Origin: a virus
IMG/VR virus record: IMGVR_UViG_3300032668_000096
Coordinates: 1-31,152 of that record
Length of the DNA: 31,152 nt
Strand: one strand, 5' to 3'
How positions within the stretch are numbered: position 1 is the stretch's first letter; the number at the start of each line of letters is the position of its first letter. The notes beneath the pieces were generated by a model, which ran no database searches, was not told where the DNA came from, and saw only the letters and a program-made list of their open reading frames with translations. Positions 21,137-30,069 of this stretch are shown one piece after another. The position numbers were made by a program, and so were the translations under genes.

Positions 21137-21927
21137 TGACCGGTGTAGTCAATCAGTCCATCACTCGGGTTGGGCGTTATGAGCCGTTTGAATTGCAGGT
21201 TTCGCGTGGTCAGATTTATGGTCACACGGCGGCAAACGTGTTTGGGTATGGCACGACACCGGCCACGGCCAATCTATTTCGCACCGTTTGGGAAAACATG
21301 TCTTCGACGGATTATGCGTTTCCTCCGTCGGCGATTACAATGAACCTTGTTAGCACGGTCAACACTGACACTGCCTCGATCTTGATTTCGGGGTTGGATG
21401 CTAACTACAACGCGATTTCTGAAGTATTGGTTCTTAATGGCACGACGAACGTGCCAACTGTAAACCAGTATTTCCGCATCAATAATATTTCGGTGTATGT
21501 GGGCAGTGCCACTAATCCTGCGGGCGTTATTACGCTGTCTAATACTGGCGGCACGGTCGTTTATGCCCAGATAAACACTGGCACCATCAATGGCGTGACG
21601 GCCAGCCTTGGCACGTCCCAGATGACTGTTTATACGGTTCCGGCGGGTAACACGTTGTATATGTATCGTTTTGGGGCATATTCGTCGTTCAACGGAAATA
21701 CTGCTAACTATACGACATATCGCGCTGTGACTAACTCCTCGTCTGGTGTTCAGCGTGTTATTCTACAATCGCCGTTTAATACAAACTATGAAGTGCAACG
21801 GCATTTTCCCTTCGGTTACGCGGCGGGGACCGATATTCGGTGGCAGATTGCGCCTAGTAGCGCGACTGCGGCGGTGGTTAGCATCAACATCGGCGGTGTT
21901 TTGGTTCTCAATGACGGGACGCTGTAA
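21136..21927 (+). CDS. Beta-rich structural protein
   Basis: A 263-residue protein with repeated beta strands: VFGYGTTPATANLFRTVWEN, then TASILISGLDANYNAISEVL with VLNGTTNVPTVNQYFRINN, and VYTVPAGNTLYMYRFGAYSS. This succession (GLDANYnxISExVxLNGTT, TVPAGxTxY) is typical of a widespread environmental-phage structural protein family. ATG 21136 overlaps the upstream stop (TAATG); an in-frame ATG at 21121 is also possible. Probably part of the head-tail or tail region; exact location unknown. Confidence 0.68.
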   Translation: MTGVVNQSITRVGRYEPFELQVSRGQIYGHTAANVFGYGTTPATANLFRTVWENMSSTDYAFPPSAITMNLVSTVNTDTASILISGLDANYNAISEVLVLNGTTNVPTVNQYFRINNISVYVGSATNPAGVITLSNTGGTVVYAQINTGTINGVTASLGTSQMTVYTVPAGNTLYMYRFGAYSSFNGNTANYTTYRAVTNSSSGVQRVILQSPFNTNYEVQRHFPFGYAAGTDIRWQIAPSSATAAVVSINIGGVLVLNDGTL

Positions 21928-22613
21928 TGGCGACAACCAACACCTACAACTACAACCCTGCGCTTGGTGAGATTACGCTTTATGCGTTCAATCTTTGCGG
22001 CATTCGCAGCACGTCGCTAGTTCAAGAGCATTTTGAGTCTGCCGTTATGGCGGCAAACATGATGCTGATGAACTGGTCGAACCGTGGGGTGAATTTGTGG
22101 AAGGTAGAGTTGGTTACGACCCAGCTGGTTCAAGGCACGGCAACGTATACGGTAAACCCCAATATCGTCATGATTTTGGACACCTATATTACGACGGGCA
22201 GCGGATCAACGGCGATTGATCGTATTATTATGCCGGTCAGCCGCACTGAATATGCGTCCTACCCTAATAAAACGCAGCAAGGTTGGCCGACTACGTACTG
22301 GTTTGACCGGTTGCTTTCGCCGACGATTAGCTTGTGGCCGGTGCCGGACGGCAATGAGACATCTATGAGTTACTATGCCGTGCAGCAAATCGAAGACTCG
22401 GCCTTAGCGGGTGCTGCTAACGTCGATATTCCGCCGATCTGGATGGAAGCCTTTGCTTATGGTTTGGCATTGCGGTTGGCCCAGGTTTGGGCGCCGGACA
22501 AAGTGCCGTTGCTGAAGCCGTTTGCCGACGAGTCGTATACGGTTGCGGCGGAACAGAACGTAGAGCAGGCTCAATATTACGTCTCCCCGCAGATCCAAGG
22601 TTATTACAGGTAG
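21927..22613 (+). CDS. Head-tail adaptor (P22 gp4-like)
   Basis: A 228-residue protein. The N-terminal helical part contains LGEITLYAFNLCGIRSTSLV and SAVMAANMMLMNWSNRGVNL with WKVE, the pattern of P22 gp4 or Sf6-type adaptor and packaged-DNA-stabilisation proteins. A middle beta insertion (VELVTTQLVQGTATYTVNPN) and a C-terminal helical part (WMEAFAYGLALRLAQVWAPD) complete the domain. The ring binds beneath the portal and connects the short tail. It overlaps the preceding gene by TAATG. Length is larger than P22 gp4 (166 residues) but usual in this family. Confidence 0.75.
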   Translation: MATTNTYNYNPALGEITLYAFNLCGIRSTSLVQEHFESAVMAANMMLMNWSNRGVNLWKVELVTTQLVQGTATYTVNPNIVMILDTYITTGSGSTAIDRIIMPVSRTEYASYPNKTQQGWPTTYWFDRLLSPTISLWPVPDGNETSMSYYAVQQIEDSALAGAANVDIPPIWMEAFAYGLALRLAQVWAPDKVPLLKPFADESYTVAAEQNVEQAQYYVSPQIQGYYR

Positions 22614-22622
22614 GAGGCTTGA

Positions 22623-23354
22623 ATGGCATGGGCCTCCCAGTCTGGTCGAGCAAGAGCAAGTTCTAAGAACCCCCGCGCATTTGGCGTCTGCGACCGGTGC
22701 GGGATTTGGTATAATCATGCCAAGCTGAAATGGCAGTTTGATTGGCGCGGCACGTCGCTTCAAAACCTTCGTATTCTGGTCTGTGATCGTTGTTATGATT
22801 TGCCGCAAGAGCAGTTGCGGGCGATTGTCGTGCCGCCTGATCCGACGCCGATCATCAATGCTCGCGTTGAATATTATCAGGCGGACGAGACTGATTACAT
22901 GACGGTTGGGACAGGCACGACAGACCCGCTTACAGGCTTGCCTGTGCCATCTACGACCGTTCTGGATATGCAGGATGGCAGCGCGTTGAATACCCAGCCT
23001 GTAGGCAATCCTACGGGCTATACGCAGAACGCCCAGATGCCTTTGGTGATGGATACGCAGTGGGCGGTGAAGCTGCCGTTGTTGTCGGTGTCGTCGATTG
23101 GCACAACTGTTATCACGGTGACGTGTTCTTCGGCGCATGGTTTGGCGACAAACGCGCAGATTGGTGTGCAGGGCTTGTCGAACAATTTGGCTGATGGGGC
23201 GTATTCTATCACCGTGACAACGGCTACTGCTTTCACGTATATGACGAACACAGTAATACCGGCGGGTTCTTTGCTGACCGGCACGACAAACATGGTGACC
23301 ATGAACATGGGTCTGCCGTATAATTACGTGCAGATACCGCAGACGGGACCGTAA
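22623..23354 (+). CDS. Zinc-ribbon-containing structural protein
   Basis: A 243-residue protein. An N-terminal zinc ribbon has CDRCG (about residues 23-27) and CDRC (about 54-57) separated by an aromatic-rich stretch containing WYNHAKLKWQFDWRG. After a linker (PPDPTPIINARVEYYQ) comes a beta-rich domain with repeated Thr/Val strands, including SVSSIGTTVITVTCSSAHGL. The ribbon-plus-beta layout occurs in phage tail or injection-apparatus genes next to the adaptor. Exact role unknown; a metal-stabilised tail tip or nozzle component is possible. AGGAGG Shine-Dalgarno. Confidence 0.62.
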   Translation: MAWASQSGRARASSKNPRAFGVCDRCGIWYNHAKLKWQFDWRGTSLQNLRILVCDRCYDLPQEQLRAIVVPPDPTPIINARVEYYQADETDYMTVGTGTTDPLTGLPVPSTTVLDMQDGSALNTQPVGNPTGYTQNAQMPLVMDTQWAVKLPLLSVSSIGTTVITVTCSSAHGLATNAQIGVQGLSNNLADGAYSITVTTATAFTYMTNTVIPAGSLLTGTTNMVTMNMGLPYNYVQIPQTGP

Positions 23355-24727
<1,373 letters not shown>

Positions 24728-24728
<1 letters not shown>

Positions 24729-25747
24729 TGGCAAACGTCTTTAACGCAACCACCACCACCGGGCTGCAACTGACGCCTGATAATTCGGGCGCAATCCAAT
24801 TACAGACGAATAACGGCACGACGGCGATGACGATCAGCACCGCCCAAGCCGTGACGACGACGAACGCCATTAACATGGGATCATCGTTTCTGCGGAACCG
24901 GATCATCAATGGCGCGATGCAAATTGTCCAGAGAGGAACCAGCTTTACGTCTCCGGCCACAGGTTCTTATACCCTAGATCGCTGGATAAGCCTTTCATCA
25001 GGCACGGCTCCCGCAACTGTGGCTCAGGTCGCGGGGCCAACTGGTTATCAGTATGCTCTTCAGCTCACCGGCGCGGCAAGCAATACGTCTGCCGGTATCG
25101 CGCAGCGAATTGAGTCATATAACATCGCTGATCTTGCAAGCACAACTGTCACGCTGTCCGCGACCATCTTGGCCTCAACCAACCAAACAGTGCTATGGGC
25201 AGCGTATTATCCAAGCGCCACAGACAATTATACGTCTTCAACCCAGATCACCACTGGCACATTCAGCGTCACAACGTCAGCGCAGGTTTTTAACGCACAG
25301 ATTGCGTTACCTTCCAACGTCGTAAATGGCCTGGAAATTAGATTTTACGCTAACAATAACAGCGCATTTACTTCTGGAACATTAACTATAACAGGCGTCC
25401 AACTTGAAGCCGGGTCTGTCGCCACGCCGTTTGAACGTAGGTTGTATGGGCCGGAATTATCAATGTGCCAGCGTTATTTTGTTGACGTGGCATTTAGCGG
25501 ATCAAGTCCCGCTTATCAGATTGGCGGGTACAGCGGTGTTATCGGTAACATAACTGTGCCTACTCTTGTTTTGCCCGTCACAATGCGAGCGTTGCCGACT
25601 TTAGCTACTCGCAATATAACCTATTCCAACGGCGCTGGCTTAACGGTTGCATCCGTAAGCGCCCAAACAGTTACTAACTATTTTTCTTGGACCGCAATAG
25701 GTAACTCCTATGTCACCTTTAACTTAGCGGCTAATGCGGAGATATAA
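24728..25747 (+). CDS. Tail fibre or receptor-binding protein
   Basis: A 339-residue protein. Residues 1-55 contain Thr-rich repeats (LQLTPDNSGAIQLQTNNGTT), typical of a virion attachment stalk. From residue 55 the sequence RNRIINGAMQIVQRGTSFTS introduces a jelly-roll carbohydrate-binding-like domain, with SYTLDRWISL, then EAGSVATPFERRLYGPELSM, a pattern that recurs in phage receptor-binding proteins. The C-terminal 80 residues (YQIGGYSGVIGNITVPTLVL) are beta-rich. It probably recognises surface glycans of the host. The start ATG 24728 overlaps the stop of the collagen-like fibre gene. Confidence 0.75.
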
Positions 25748-25749
25748 TC

Positions 25750-25932
25750 ATGCCCACTTACACAAACGCCCAATATGTCAACGGCTTTGGCGGCACCCCG
25801 CCTAACATCGGCATTAACGTGCAGATTAACGGTGTGCAGTCTTATGTCCCCTGCGACCCGGCAAACACCGATTATGCGAATATGATGATTTTGGTGTCTG
25901 AGGGTCAATTAACTATTGCACCGGCGGCATAA
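25750..25932 (+). CDS. Small fibre-associated protein
   Basis: A 60-residue protein, MPTYTNAQYVNGFGGTPPNI at the start and MMILVSEGQLTIAPAA at the end. It follows the receptor-binding gene by two bases. Short proteins with an xVNxxxxTPPNIG...VPxDPxNxDYxxxM pattern are often encoded after fibre genes and may cap or chaperone the fibre. The role here is inferred from position. Confidence 0.6.
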   Translation: MPTYTNAQYVNGFGGTPPNIGINVQINGVQSYVPCDPANTDYANMMILVSEGQLTIAPAA

Positions 25933-25933
25933 T

Positions 25934-26047
25934 ATGACAGCTATCCAGCAATCAGGCACGATCACGCGCAACCACCTCCTGACGTGGGCGGCGCCGGGTG
26001 TCGTGCAGGACGCTGGATCGTCCGCTTTGGAAAAGGTGTCAGATTGA
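25934..26047 (+). CDS. Very small tail-region protein
   Basis: A 37-residue frame, MTAIQQSGTITRNHLLTWAA then PGVVQDAGSSALEKVSD. It begins one base after the preceding stop and ends in a TGATG overlap with the next gene, which supports its reality. Similar tiny proteins (xGxITxxHxxxWxxxGVVxDAG) are seen after tail fibre genes. Function unknown. Confidence 0.5.
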   Translation: MTAIQQSGTITRNHLLTWAAPGVVQDAGSSALEKVSD

Positions 26048-26211
26048 TGTTTACCCTCGATGAACTCCAACAAATCCTCAACATCGTGGCGACCCGCCCC
26101 TACAGCGAGGTTTATCTGCTGATCCCGCGCATCCAAGAGGTTGCGGCGCCATTGGTTGCCGCGCAGCAAAACGACGCGGTCCCTGACATCAACAGCGGTA
26201 AGGCGGCATAA
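26047..26211 (+). CDS. Small helical hypothetical protein
   Basis: A 54-residue protein, MFTLDELQQILNIVATRPYS then EVYLLIPRIQEVAAPLVAAQ. The ATG at 26047 overlaps the preceding TGA. It is all-helical and amphipathic, with no clear membrane segment. It precedes the membrane-anchored protein at 26214. No family recognised. Confidence 0.5.
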   Translation: MFTLDELQQILNIVATRPYSEVYLLIPRIQEVAAPLVAAQQNDAVPDINSGKAA

Positions 26212-26213
26212 CC

Positions 26214-26447
26214 ATGGACACACAGACGGCGATCAACCTCATAGGCGGCGCAATACTCGCCGTCATCGGCTGGTTTGCTCGCCGTCTGTACGAAGCGACG
26301 GAAAACCTCCGGCGCGACATCCATGAGATCGAGAAGGATCTTCCGATCAGCTACGTCCGCAAAGAAGACTTCGACAAGCGGATGGACCGCATCGAGCATA
26401 TGCTTGAGAAAATTTTCGAAAAGCTAGAAGGCAAAGTCGACCGTTAA
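26214..26447 (+). CDS. Membrane-anchored coiled-coil protein, candidate lysis factor
   Basis: A 77-residue protein with one N-terminal membrane helix (about residues 7-22, INLIGGAILAVIGWFA) followed by RR and a long charged coiled coil (ENLRRDIHEIEKDLPISYVR, then RMDRIEHMLEKIFEKLEGKV). This layout is seen in phage lysis cassettes (i-spanin or class III holin-like) and in small phage membrane proteins of unknown role. The endolysin lies about 1.1 kb downstream. The assignment is tentative. Confidence 0.6.
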   Translation: MDTQTAINLIGGAILAVIGWFARRLYEATENLRRDIHEIEKDLPISYVRKEDFDKRMDRIEHMLEKIFEKLEGKVDR

Positions 26448-26461
26448 TTTAGGGGACGATT

Positions 26462-27541
26462 ATGGCGATGACCCGGCTGTCGCAAGAACGAATGCAACAG
26501 GCGGTGGATTCTGTCGTCGCCAAAGGGTCAATAGTTCAAGCGGCCAAATTCCTAAAACTGCCATATGAAACCCTGCGGAGCCGGTATTATACGGCAAAGG
26601 CGATGGGTTTAACACCTTCTGGCGATTTGTCTTCCATTGAGAAACCTAACGACTGGCAAGAGGCTGAACCGGCCTTTGAATATCCCGATTTGCCATCGCC
26701 AGAGCCGACTTACGCCGAACTGAAGGCAAGGGCGGTCGAGGATTTCAACCGCACACACGCCCACCGTGAAGCGGCTAAGCTGATTAAGATCAAGGTGCGG
26801 ATAGACGGGCCTTACGGCATTATGACAATGGGCGACCCGCATGTTGATGACAATGGCACCGATTGGCCCTTGCTCGACCGGCACACCCAGCTAATCAAAC
26901 GAACGCCGGGTTTGTTCGGTGCGAATGTGGGCGACATCACGAATAACTGGATCGGACGCTTATCTAGGCTTTACGGCCAGCAGAACATGAGCCGCAGCCG
27001 GGCGCTTATCCTGGCGGAAGGTTGGCTGCGTGAGGTTCGTTGGCTGTGGATAGACCCAGGCAATCACGATCTTTGGTCCGGCGCTGATGATCCCGTGCGA
27101 TGGATCGCAAAATTGTCTGGGTTCCACTACAAGTGGCAGGGATCGAGGCTTGAACTGGTATCGCCTAATGGATCTTCTGTCATTGTCAATAGCCGCCACG
27201 ATCATCCTGGCCATAGCATGTATCACCCGACGCATGGACCGTTAAAGTCGGCGATCTGGGATAGCTATCACGATGACGTTTATACGTGCGGGCATATCCA
27301 TTCTGGTGGCTATATTCTGAAGGCGCACCCCAATGGGAAGCTATCGCATTGCTTGCGATTGTCGGCGTATAAGGTTTATGACTCGCACAAGGACGAAAAG
27401 GGGTTCCTTGATGCTCATTTGCCGGCGGCACTGTTCATCATAAATCCTTCTGCCAAAGAACAGCGAAATCGTATTATGTTCTTTCATGATGTTGAAGAAG
27501 GGGCAGCAGTGTTGACCGATATGAGAAAGAGGCTGAAATGA
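26462..27541 (+). CDS. HTH-metallophosphoesterase fusion
   Basis: A 359-residue protein. The N-terminal 50 residues form a helix-turn-helix (AVDSVVAKGSIVQAAKFLKL, then PYETLRSRYYTAKAMGL). After a linker comes a calcineurin-like phosphoesterase: GDPHVDD (about residues 124-130), GDITNN (about 157-162), GNHD (199-202), a histidine in SRHDHPGHS (about 245), and CGHIHSGG (275-282). All metal-binding motifs are present, so the enzyme should hydrolyse phosphodiesters or phosphomonoesters; substrate unknown. The HTH suggests it acts on or near DNA. It overlaps the endolysin gene by ATGA. Confidence 0.85.
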   Translation: MAMTRLSQERMQQAVDSVVAKGSIVQAAKFLKLPYETLRSRYYTAKAMGLTPSGDLSSIEKPNDWQEAEPAFEYPDLPSPEPTYAELKARAVEDFNRTHAHREAAKLIKIKVRIDGPYGIMTMGDPHVDDNGTDWPLLDRHTQLIKRTPGLFGANVGDITNNWIGRLSRLYGQQNMSRSRALILAEGWLREVRWLWIDPGNHDLWSGADDPVRWIAKLSGFHYKWQGSRLELVSPNGSSVIVNSRHDHPGHSMYHPTHGPLKSAIWDSYHDDVYTCGHIHSGGYILKAHPNGKLSHCLRLSAYKVYDSHKDEKGFLDAHLPAALFIINPSAKEQRNRIMFFHDVEEGAAVLTDMRKRLK

Positions 27542-28062
27542 GCAACGCGATTGCTACCGCGACAGCATTTATCGCTGATAGGGAAGGCTTTCGGTCTGTT
27601 CCTTACCGTGATCAGGCGGGTGTGTGGACGATAGGTTATGGGTTCACTTACATGCCTGACGGTAGCAAAGTTGGCCCAGATACCCCGTCAATGAGCCAGC
27701 AGGACGCTATGGAGCGGCTTGGGGGCATGGTTAAGCAGGTATCTGATGCTGTGTCTGTCATGGTCGCAGTGCCATTGACGGGCAACCAGATGGCTGCGTT
27801 GACCAGCTTTGCGTTTAATGTCGGCACGCATGCCCTTCGCACGTCTAACTTGCTGGCAATGGTAAATCGAAGCGATTTTGAGGATGCCGCAAAGCAGTTT
27901 GGTGCTTGGGTATATGCTGGCGGCAAGATGGATCACGGGCTTGTAAACCGCCGCAAGTTAGAGGCAGAACTGTTTATGACGCCCGATGACGTTGTTCGTA
28001 GTCCTGAGAAGACTGCCGATGACCTAAACGCAGCTGAACTTAACCACCTGGAGCAACCCTAA
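27538..28062 (+). CDS. Endolysin, GH24 lysozyme
   Basis: A 174-residue muramidase of the T4 lysozyme type. The catalytic triad spacing is clear in DREGFRSVPYRDQAGVWTIG: Glu16, Asp25 and Thr31. Residues 78-105 contain LTGNQMAALTSFAFNVG, and about 140 has LVNRRKLEAELF, both standard for the family. No signal peptide or signal-anchor is evident, so release probably needs a holin. It cleaves the peptidoglycan glycan strands at the end of infection. It overlaps upstream (ATGA) and downstream (TAATG) genes. Confidence 0.92.
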   Translation: MSNAIATATAFIADREGFRSVPYRDQAGVWTIGYGFTYMPDGSKVGPDTPSMSQQDAMERLGGMVKQVSDAVSVMVAVPLTGNQMAALTSFAFNVGTHALRTSNLLAMVNRSDFEDAAKQFGAWVYAGGKMDHGLVNRRKLEAELFMTPDDVVRSPEKTADDLNAAELNHLEQP

Positions 28063-28304
28063 TGGATCTATCTGTTATCCTGTCGCTGGTCCCAGCGCAG
28101 TATGCCGTTTACGCTGCCGCAGTCTGCGGCGTCTGCGCGGCAGTGGCTACCGTTCTGCCGCCTCCTGCTATGCCGGCAAGCGGTGCTTATCCGGTTTTCT
28201 ACCATATCGTTAACTTCTTTGCCGCGAACGTGGGCAAGGCGAAGAACGCTAATGCGCCGGTCATTCCGGCTATCCCGACCCCGAACAATGGAGCGAATAC
28301 ATGA
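28062..28304 (+). CDS. Small membrane protein, candidate holin
   Basis: An 80-residue protein with one or two hydrophobic segments: VILSLVPAQYAVYAAAVCGV to about residue 32 and a weaker PVFYHIVNFFAANVG (about 44-58). The C-terminus is Pro/Asn-rich. It overlaps the endolysin stop (TAATG) and the lipoprotein start (ATGA), so it belongs to the lysis cassette. A holin-like role is inferred from position and hydrophobicity only. Confidence 0.6.
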   Translation: MDLSVILSLVPAQYAVYAAAVCGVCAAVATVLPPPAMPASGAYPVFYHIVNFFAANVGKAKNANAPVIPAIPTPNNGANT

Positions 28305-28642
28305 TCCGCCGCATTGCTTTAGTCGGCACCGTCCTGGCGCTGGCGGCTTGCTCAAACACGCAGACGGCAACCTCGATAGCAGCCCTAGAAAGCGCGTTGA
28401 CGGCTGCTGATGATGCTGCCCTGGGGTATCTTCAGTTACCGGTCTGCACCGGCTCCAACGGGCCTGTATGCGGTAATGCGACCGTGCGGGGCCAGATCAA
28501 AGAGGCTGCTGCTGTTGCTTACGCTGCCATCAAGGCCGCTGAAAAGGCCAATGCTGCTGGGCAGCCTGTTGACCTGACCGTTGCCACGGCTTCCTTGACT
28601 GCGTTCCAGGCGGTTGTCGCATCTGCCACGAAAGGATTGTAA
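28301..28642 (+). CDS. Lipoprotein of the lysis region
   Basis: A 113-residue protein with a lipoprotein signal peptide: MIRRIALVGTVLALAAC, lipobox LAAC with Cys17. The mature part is Ala-rich and helical (SIAALESALTAADDAALGYL, then EAAAVAYAAIKAAEKANAAG) with a disulphide-capable pair in PVCTGSNGPVC. The position after endolysin and candidate holin suits an outer-membrane lysis lipoprotein (o-spanin-like), but it is longer than Rz1 and not Pro-rich, so that is only one possibility. Confidence 0.68.
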   Translation: MIRRIALVGTVLALAACSNTQTATSIAALESALTAADDAALGYLQLPVCTGSNGPVCGNATVRGQIKEAAAVAYAAIKAAEKANAAGQPVDLTVATASLTAFQAVVASATKGL

Positions 28643-28643
28643 T

Positions 28644-28832
28644 ATGCCGATTACCACGATTGTCGCGCTGATCCAGGCGCTGATGCAATTTGCCCCGCAG
28701 GTGCCAGAATTGATTACGGCGGCTGAAACGGCGATTAGTTTGCTGAAAAGCGGCACCGCGCCGACCGCTGCCCAACAGGCACAGATCGACGCGGCGCTTG
28801 ATGCGGCGAACGCTGCGGTGCAGAACGCTTAG
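28644..28832 (+). CDS. Small amphipathic hypothetical protein
   Basis: A 62-residue protein, MPITTIVALIQALMQFAPQV then PELITAAETAISLLKSGTAP and a C-terminal AQIDAALDAANAAVQNA. ATG 28644 follows AAAGGA. Its stop overlaps by 4 bases the stop of the minus-strand GcrA gene (convergent). Similar small helical proteins end many phage lysis operons. Function unknown. Confidence 0.58.
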   Translation: MPITTIVALIQALMQFAPQVPELITAAETAISLLKSGTAPTAAQQAQIDAALDAANAAVQNA

Positions 28833-29347
28833 GCGACTTCCTCGCACCATGTGGGGCGTTGGAACACGACCTTGTAGTGTTCCTCGCACCATGATTTGCC
28901 CTGTATGCTGGGCTTCTTGCACCAGTAAATTTCCTTCGCCCTAGGGCTGTTGTAAATCCATTGGCATGTGCGTTTCGTCGATAGCTTCGGCGGATCTTTG
29001 GGGCGCAGTTCTGGTTGTTGATTGGGCGGCGTAAACTGCATGACGTTGTCATTGTCGCTGGGTAGCGGCGGCAGTGTTTTTGCGTCGCTAGGGAGCGGCG
29101 GCAGCGTTTTCGCCCATTCAGGCAGGACGACGGGCTTAACATTATCCGGCTTTTTGCCCTGTTTAATAGGGCTGGCGCGTGGTGTTAAGTGTAAACGGTG
29201 CGCCTTCCCAATAACCGAATTTTTGCTGATTTTGAGTATGTTCGCTATTTGCCGAGTTGTAAGGCCCAAGTTCCAAAGTTCCTTTAGCTTGTTGATTTGA
29301 TCGACCGCCCATGGCGCGTTGGTCGGTTTTTTATTCGTTATTTTCAT
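28829..29347 (-). CDS. gcrA: GcrA-family cell-cycle regulator homologue
   Basis: A 172-residue protein. The N-terminal domain (about residues 12-58) is a GcrA-like helix-turn-helix: PWAVDQINKLKELWNLGLTT, then RQIANILKISKNSVIGKAHR and LHLTPR. A linker carries a 10-residue tandem repeat (AKTLPPLPSD twice). The C-terminal part contains RTCQWIYNS, WCKKPSIQGKSWCEEHYK and YKVVFQRPTW, the Cys-containing pattern (CxW...C...G..C..H) of GcrA. In Alphaproteobacteria GcrA binds sigma70 RNA polymerase and activates promoters carrying GANTC methylation sites. The phage copy may redirect host transcription. Its start overlaps the upstream membrane protein by 17 bases. Confidence 0.85.
   Translation of the reverse strand: MKITNKKPTNAPWAVDQINKLKELWNLGLTTRQIANILKISKNSVIGKAHRLHLTPRASPIKQGKKPDNVKPVVLPEWAKTLPPLPSDAKTLPPLPSDNDNVMQFTPPNQQPELRPKDPPKLSTKRTCQWIYNSPRAKEIYWCKKPSIQGKSWCEEHYKVVFQRPTWCEEVA
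29054..29113 (-). repeat. 30-bp tandem duplication within gcrA linker
   Basis: Two adjacent 30-base units (29054-29083 and 29084-29113) differ at only four positions, all silent: both encode AKTLPPLPSD. This is a recent in-frame duplication in a Pro-rich linker. Confidence 0.85.
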
Positions 29348-29471
29348 CCGAGATTACCATCCAAAACAGTGTTAGCAGTGTCATTAGGATCAAGGCGGTT
29401 GTGGTTGATGCTTGGGCATATACCATGATCCAGACCATGAAGCAGATTGCCAGAAGCGTGGCAACCATCAT
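29331..29471 (-). CDS. Small membrane protein upstream of gcrA
   Basis: A 46-residue hydrophobic protein, MMVATLLAICFMVWIMVYAQ then ASTTTALILMTLLTLFWMVI and SDENNE. Two membrane helices are likely (residues 3-19 and 24-40). The start overlaps the RlpA-like stop (ATGA) and its end overlaps the gcrA start by 17 bases, so it is part of the minus-strand operon. No family recognised. Confidence 0.55.
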   Translation of the reverse strand: MMVATLLAICFMVWIMVYAQASTTTALILMTLLTLFWMVISDENNE

Positions 29472-29800
29472 CGCAGCACCTGCACTATGACATGTGCAAC
29501 CCCGCACCTACCAATCCCCAGCCGCTCACCCGCTGCCTGCGATAGGTCAATAACCCTGCCCCTTTTCCACGGCCCACGGTCGTTGATCCTGACGATAACG
29601 TGCCGATGGTCGTCCATCCGGCTGACTAAGACGCGGGTGCCGAATGGCAGAGTGCGGCTGGCTGCTGTCAGGCCGTGCCGGTCATACCGTTCGCCGCTGG
29701 CCGTGACGTGGCCTTGGCTATACCAAGACGCTGTGCCGGTGGCGTCGGCCAGGGCGGGCGTGCTGGCGAGTAATAGGGCGGCAAGGGCGAGGCGGGTCAT
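29468..29800 (-). CDS. RlpA-like secreted protein (double-psi beta barrel)
   Basis: A 110-residue protein with a Sec signal peptide (MTRLALAALLLASTPALADA, cleavage about residue 18-20) and a mature RlpA-type domain: GTASWYSQGHVTASGERYDR, LTAASRTLPFGTRVLV and VIVRINDRGPWKRGRVIDLS with AAGERLGI. These are the hallmarks of the RlpA double-psi beta-barrel; in Pseudomonas RlpA is a lytic transglycosylase that degrades denuded glycan strands. The SPOR domain found in full-length RlpA is absent. A phage copy could assist cell wall degradation or alter the host surface. It overlaps its neighbours by ATGA on both sides. Confidence 0.85.
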   Translation of the reverse strand: MTRLALAALLLASTPALADATGTASWYSQGHVTASGERYDRHGLTAASRTLPFGTRVLVSRMDDHRHVIVRINDRGPWKRGRVIDLSQAAGERLGIGRCGVAHVIVQVLR

Positions 29801-30069
29801 CGGAAGTCATCCAAAGAAATAGGCACCCAGGCTGCGGGCAAAAACTCAACTTCCACCTTCTCTCCAGATAAATTCTCTATATGATGAAGAAAGATTTTTT
29901 GCGTGTGACATTGAGGGCTACCCAATCCCTTGTCGCCCTTCATCCAATAAAACGCCAACCCCTTGTCGGGATGGACCAGCCAGTAGTTGTCGGTTATCAG
30001 CCGATAAAACCCGCCTTTTGTTGGTGTTAGGGCTTTTTCTTTCGGGAGGAATTTGTATTCTCCTCTCAT
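29797..30069 (-). CDS. Hypothetical protein of the accessory operon
   Basis: A 90-residue protein, MRGEYKFLPKEKALTPTKGG at the start, FYRLITDNYWLVHPDKGLAF in the middle and VEVEFLPAAWVPISLDDFR at the end. The ATG at 30069 follows AGGAGGCACCCGA; an in-frame start at 30147 would overlap the upstream gene and lacks such a signal. No family recognised. Overlaps the RlpA-like gene by ATGA. Confidence 0.58.
   Translation of the reverse strand: MRGEYKFLPKEKALTPTKGGFYRLITDNYWLVHPDKGLAFYWMKGDKGLGSPQCHTQKIFLHHIENLSGEKVEVEFLPAAWVPISLDDFR

Noticed and set aside
28829-28832. Terminator between the convergent operons
   Set aside because: The two coding frames overlap by four bases and no G/C stem with T-run is visible near the junction.
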